DNA from: Bryobacterales bacterium | GTDB lineage: Bacteria > Acidobacteriota > Terriglobia > Bryobacterales > Bryobacteraceae | Assembly: GCA_016721425.1 (NCBI GenBank) | Contig: JADKID010000005.1 | Location: 744,001-808,000, forward strand | Length of the DNA: 64,000 nucleotides | Reading direction: 5' to 3' | Shown here: positions 62,826-64,000 of the stretch, in pieces | How positions within the stretch are numbered: position 1 is the stretch's first letter | How the letters are laid out: each line of letters begins with the position of its first letter | Notes under the pieces: model-generated | What the model saw: the letters and a program-made list of their open reading frames with translations, nothing else | What the model was told of the DNA's origin: nothing | The model's database searches: none | Position numbers and translations under genes: made by a program

Positions 62826-64000
62826 TCACCGGACGGCTGATGTCAGCGTCGGCACCGTCGCACTCCGCGCCTGCCACGTGTACCCGCCATAGTCAATCTC
62901 GAGCGTGGACGTGCCGATCGCCCTCAACTCGGCTCTGCTGCGATGGAGCACCGGCAACCAGAAGCCGCCAAACTCGCGGTACTCGTGCGTGAACTCCGTG
63001 TGCTTCACCCACATCGAGGGCCGGGTGGCTGGGCTGCCCAACACTCGCCGTACGCCAAACGTCCCGGCGTCCACCCAGATCCTGCCGCGGAACAGAAACT
63101 TCTTTGGGACACGCGGCGTTGCCTCGAACACATAGGCATTCTCGCCCTCCTCGAATCTGACCAGGCGAAACTCATAGTTCGTGCGGTTGATGTCCGATTG
63201 CGCGCGATCGGCGGCGCTCTCGCACTCTGCGTCCAGAATCGGGCGAATCACGTGATCCACGATGAAGCCCATCCCCTGACGCTCCACCACAGCGTAGGAC
63301 TTCCTCGCGGGCGAGGCGAAATCAACATGGGCCTTCACTGTCGCTGACTTGCGCAGCCCCGTATTGGCAGCCGTGTAGACCCGCGTGCTCGACCAGCTCT
63401 CCAGCGTCGCCTGCTGCCGCTGGCCCGCCTCCTCCATGCGATCCAGAACCGTCTCGGCGGGCAGTTGCGCCGGCCGCGTTTCAGATCGCGCCACTCCTCC
63501 AAATGCCAGCGCCACGGCCACTGCCATCACCGGCAGGAACGACGCCGGAACGCGCTGCGCCAGTCGCGGCATCAGGAACGCGCACAAGCCCGCCACCCAA
63601 CCGAATCGGTCGCCAATCCGCCGCTGAACGCTACCCGGCGCCGTGACCGATTGCCACCACAACAGCGCCACGTCCGGCCAGTTCACCGGACGAAAGCTCT
63701 GCTGCACCATGTAGTAGCACGAGTACACGCAACCCGAGCAGTCGCGGCGCACACCCTTGTCCAGCCGCTTTCGCTCCTCCGCAAAATCAGGCTGAAGCAC
63801 GTTCAACGGAGCCGGGCTCGGCTGATCCTGGCACAGCCAGAAGTCGCCGTTCGGCTTCACGTCGAAGAACTGATCGCCAGCCAGGCAGCCCCAGTTGAAC
63901 TTCTCCGCTCCGTATTGCTGCTCGGCGCCGGCGGTGTAGAATCCGGCCGACAACCGCGTCCCGCCATTGCAGCGGCGCAGATAGTCCGGCGCCGTGCGAA
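62826..64000 (-). CDS. Radical SAM/SPASM protein fused to a membrane-anchored exported domain (5' end outside window)
   Basis: The frame is open from the window end to the stop at 62826, at least 391 residues. The part upstream of the first internal TTG (63953) already has RRCNGGTRLS. Residues near the start have a SPASM-like Cys set: GCLAGDQFFDVKPNGDFWLCQD and DCSGCVYSCYYMVQQ. Next come two hydrophobic helices (about WVAGLCAFLMPRL and SFLPVMAVAVALAFGGVARS). Then a soluble domain of about 210 residues resembles a LolA/LppX-like lipid-binding sandwich (LDRMEEAGQRQQATLESWSSTRVYTAAN..FLFRGRIWVDAGTFGVRRVLG). An enzyme maturation domain and an exported lipid-carrier-like domain in one chain is unusual. 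The substrate is not known. Confidence 0.75.
   Translation of the reverse strand, partial: RTAPDYLRRCNGGTRLSAGFYTAGAEQQYGAEKFNWGCLAGDQFFDVKPNGDFWLCQDQPSPAPLNVLQPDFAEERKRLDKGVRRDCSGCVYSCYYMVQQSFRPVNWPDVALLWWQSVTAPGSVQRRIGDRFGWVAGLCAFLMPRLAQRVPASFLPVMAVAVALAFGGVARSETRPAQLPAETVLDRMEEAGQRQQATLESWSSTRVYTAANTGLRKSATVKAHVDFASPARKSYAVVERQGMGFIVDHVIRPILDAECESAADRAQSDINRTNYEFRLVRFEEGENAYVFEATPRVPKKFLFRGRIWVDAGTFGVRRVLGSPATRPSMWVKHTEFTHEYREFGGFWLPVLHRSRAELRAIGTSTLEIDYGGYTWQARSATVPTLTSAVR

Overview
The window is a GC-rich (roughly 60-65%) chromosomal segment that looks like a member of the Acidobacteriota, most probably the Solibacteraceae/Bryobacterales lineage. The reasons are the ADOP-type (duplicated MacB-like) permease, the large Oar-like TonB receptor with an N-terminal carboxypeptidase-regulatory domain, the HTH-TM-TPR protein, many secreted Tat/Sec hydrolases and the gene order around the origin. 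Assignment is by family recognition only; no search was run.

Layout. 1-8.3 kb (all minus): an ADOP permease cut by the window edge, an exported AspA/AstE-like deacylase, an ABC exporter (ATPase plus two DUF3526-type permeases) and a CobW/COG0523 GTPase with a Fur-family-like box in front. Four of these six genes carry single-base frameshifts. 8.35-13.8 kb: an accessory patch with an IS21-type remnant, a DDE integrase/transposase and an AbiE-type toxin-antitoxin pair whose antitoxin frame is broken; it ends at structured repeats beside tRNA-Leu(GAG). 13.8-31.9 kb: secG, a TonB receptor, sulfatase, SDR, TPR protein, a ligase-ACP-acyltransferase fusion, an AAA ATPase, lipoprotein, LamG-like protein, alpha/beta hydrolase, a small zinc-ribbon protein, HTH-TPR protein and an S8 peptidase.

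32-38 kb is the replication origin block: tRNA-Gly, dnaA, dnaN and gyrB, with DnaA boxes on both sides of dnaA (a probable bipartite oriC). 37.8-49.6 kb (mostly minus): alanine racemase followed by a surface-glycan cluster of six glycosyltransferase genes, a methyltransferase with a long coiled coil, and a Wzt-like ATPase with a C-terminal polysaccharide-binding domain; no permease partner is visible. 50.1-53.8 kb: tRNA-Met(CAT), parB, parA, three parS sites and mnmG, the usual origin-proximal segregation block. 53.9-64 kb (mostly plus): purD, tRNA-Arg(CCT), dnaE, accA, two small proteins and a GH95 fucosidase, then on the minus strand a radical SAM/SPASM protein fused to a membrane-anchored exported domain, cut by the window end.

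How it fits together: the right two thirds is origin-proximal housekeeping DNA (initiation, clamp, gyrase, chromosome partitioning, replicative polymerase) interrupted by a glycan-assembly locus. The left third is accessory: transport, degradation of sulfated or fucosylated glycans, a mobile patch and a toxin locus. Frameshifts cluster in the first 12 kb, whereas about 35 genes after 13 kb read through cleanly, with one possible exception near 23.9 kb. No CRISPR array and no rRNA were seen.
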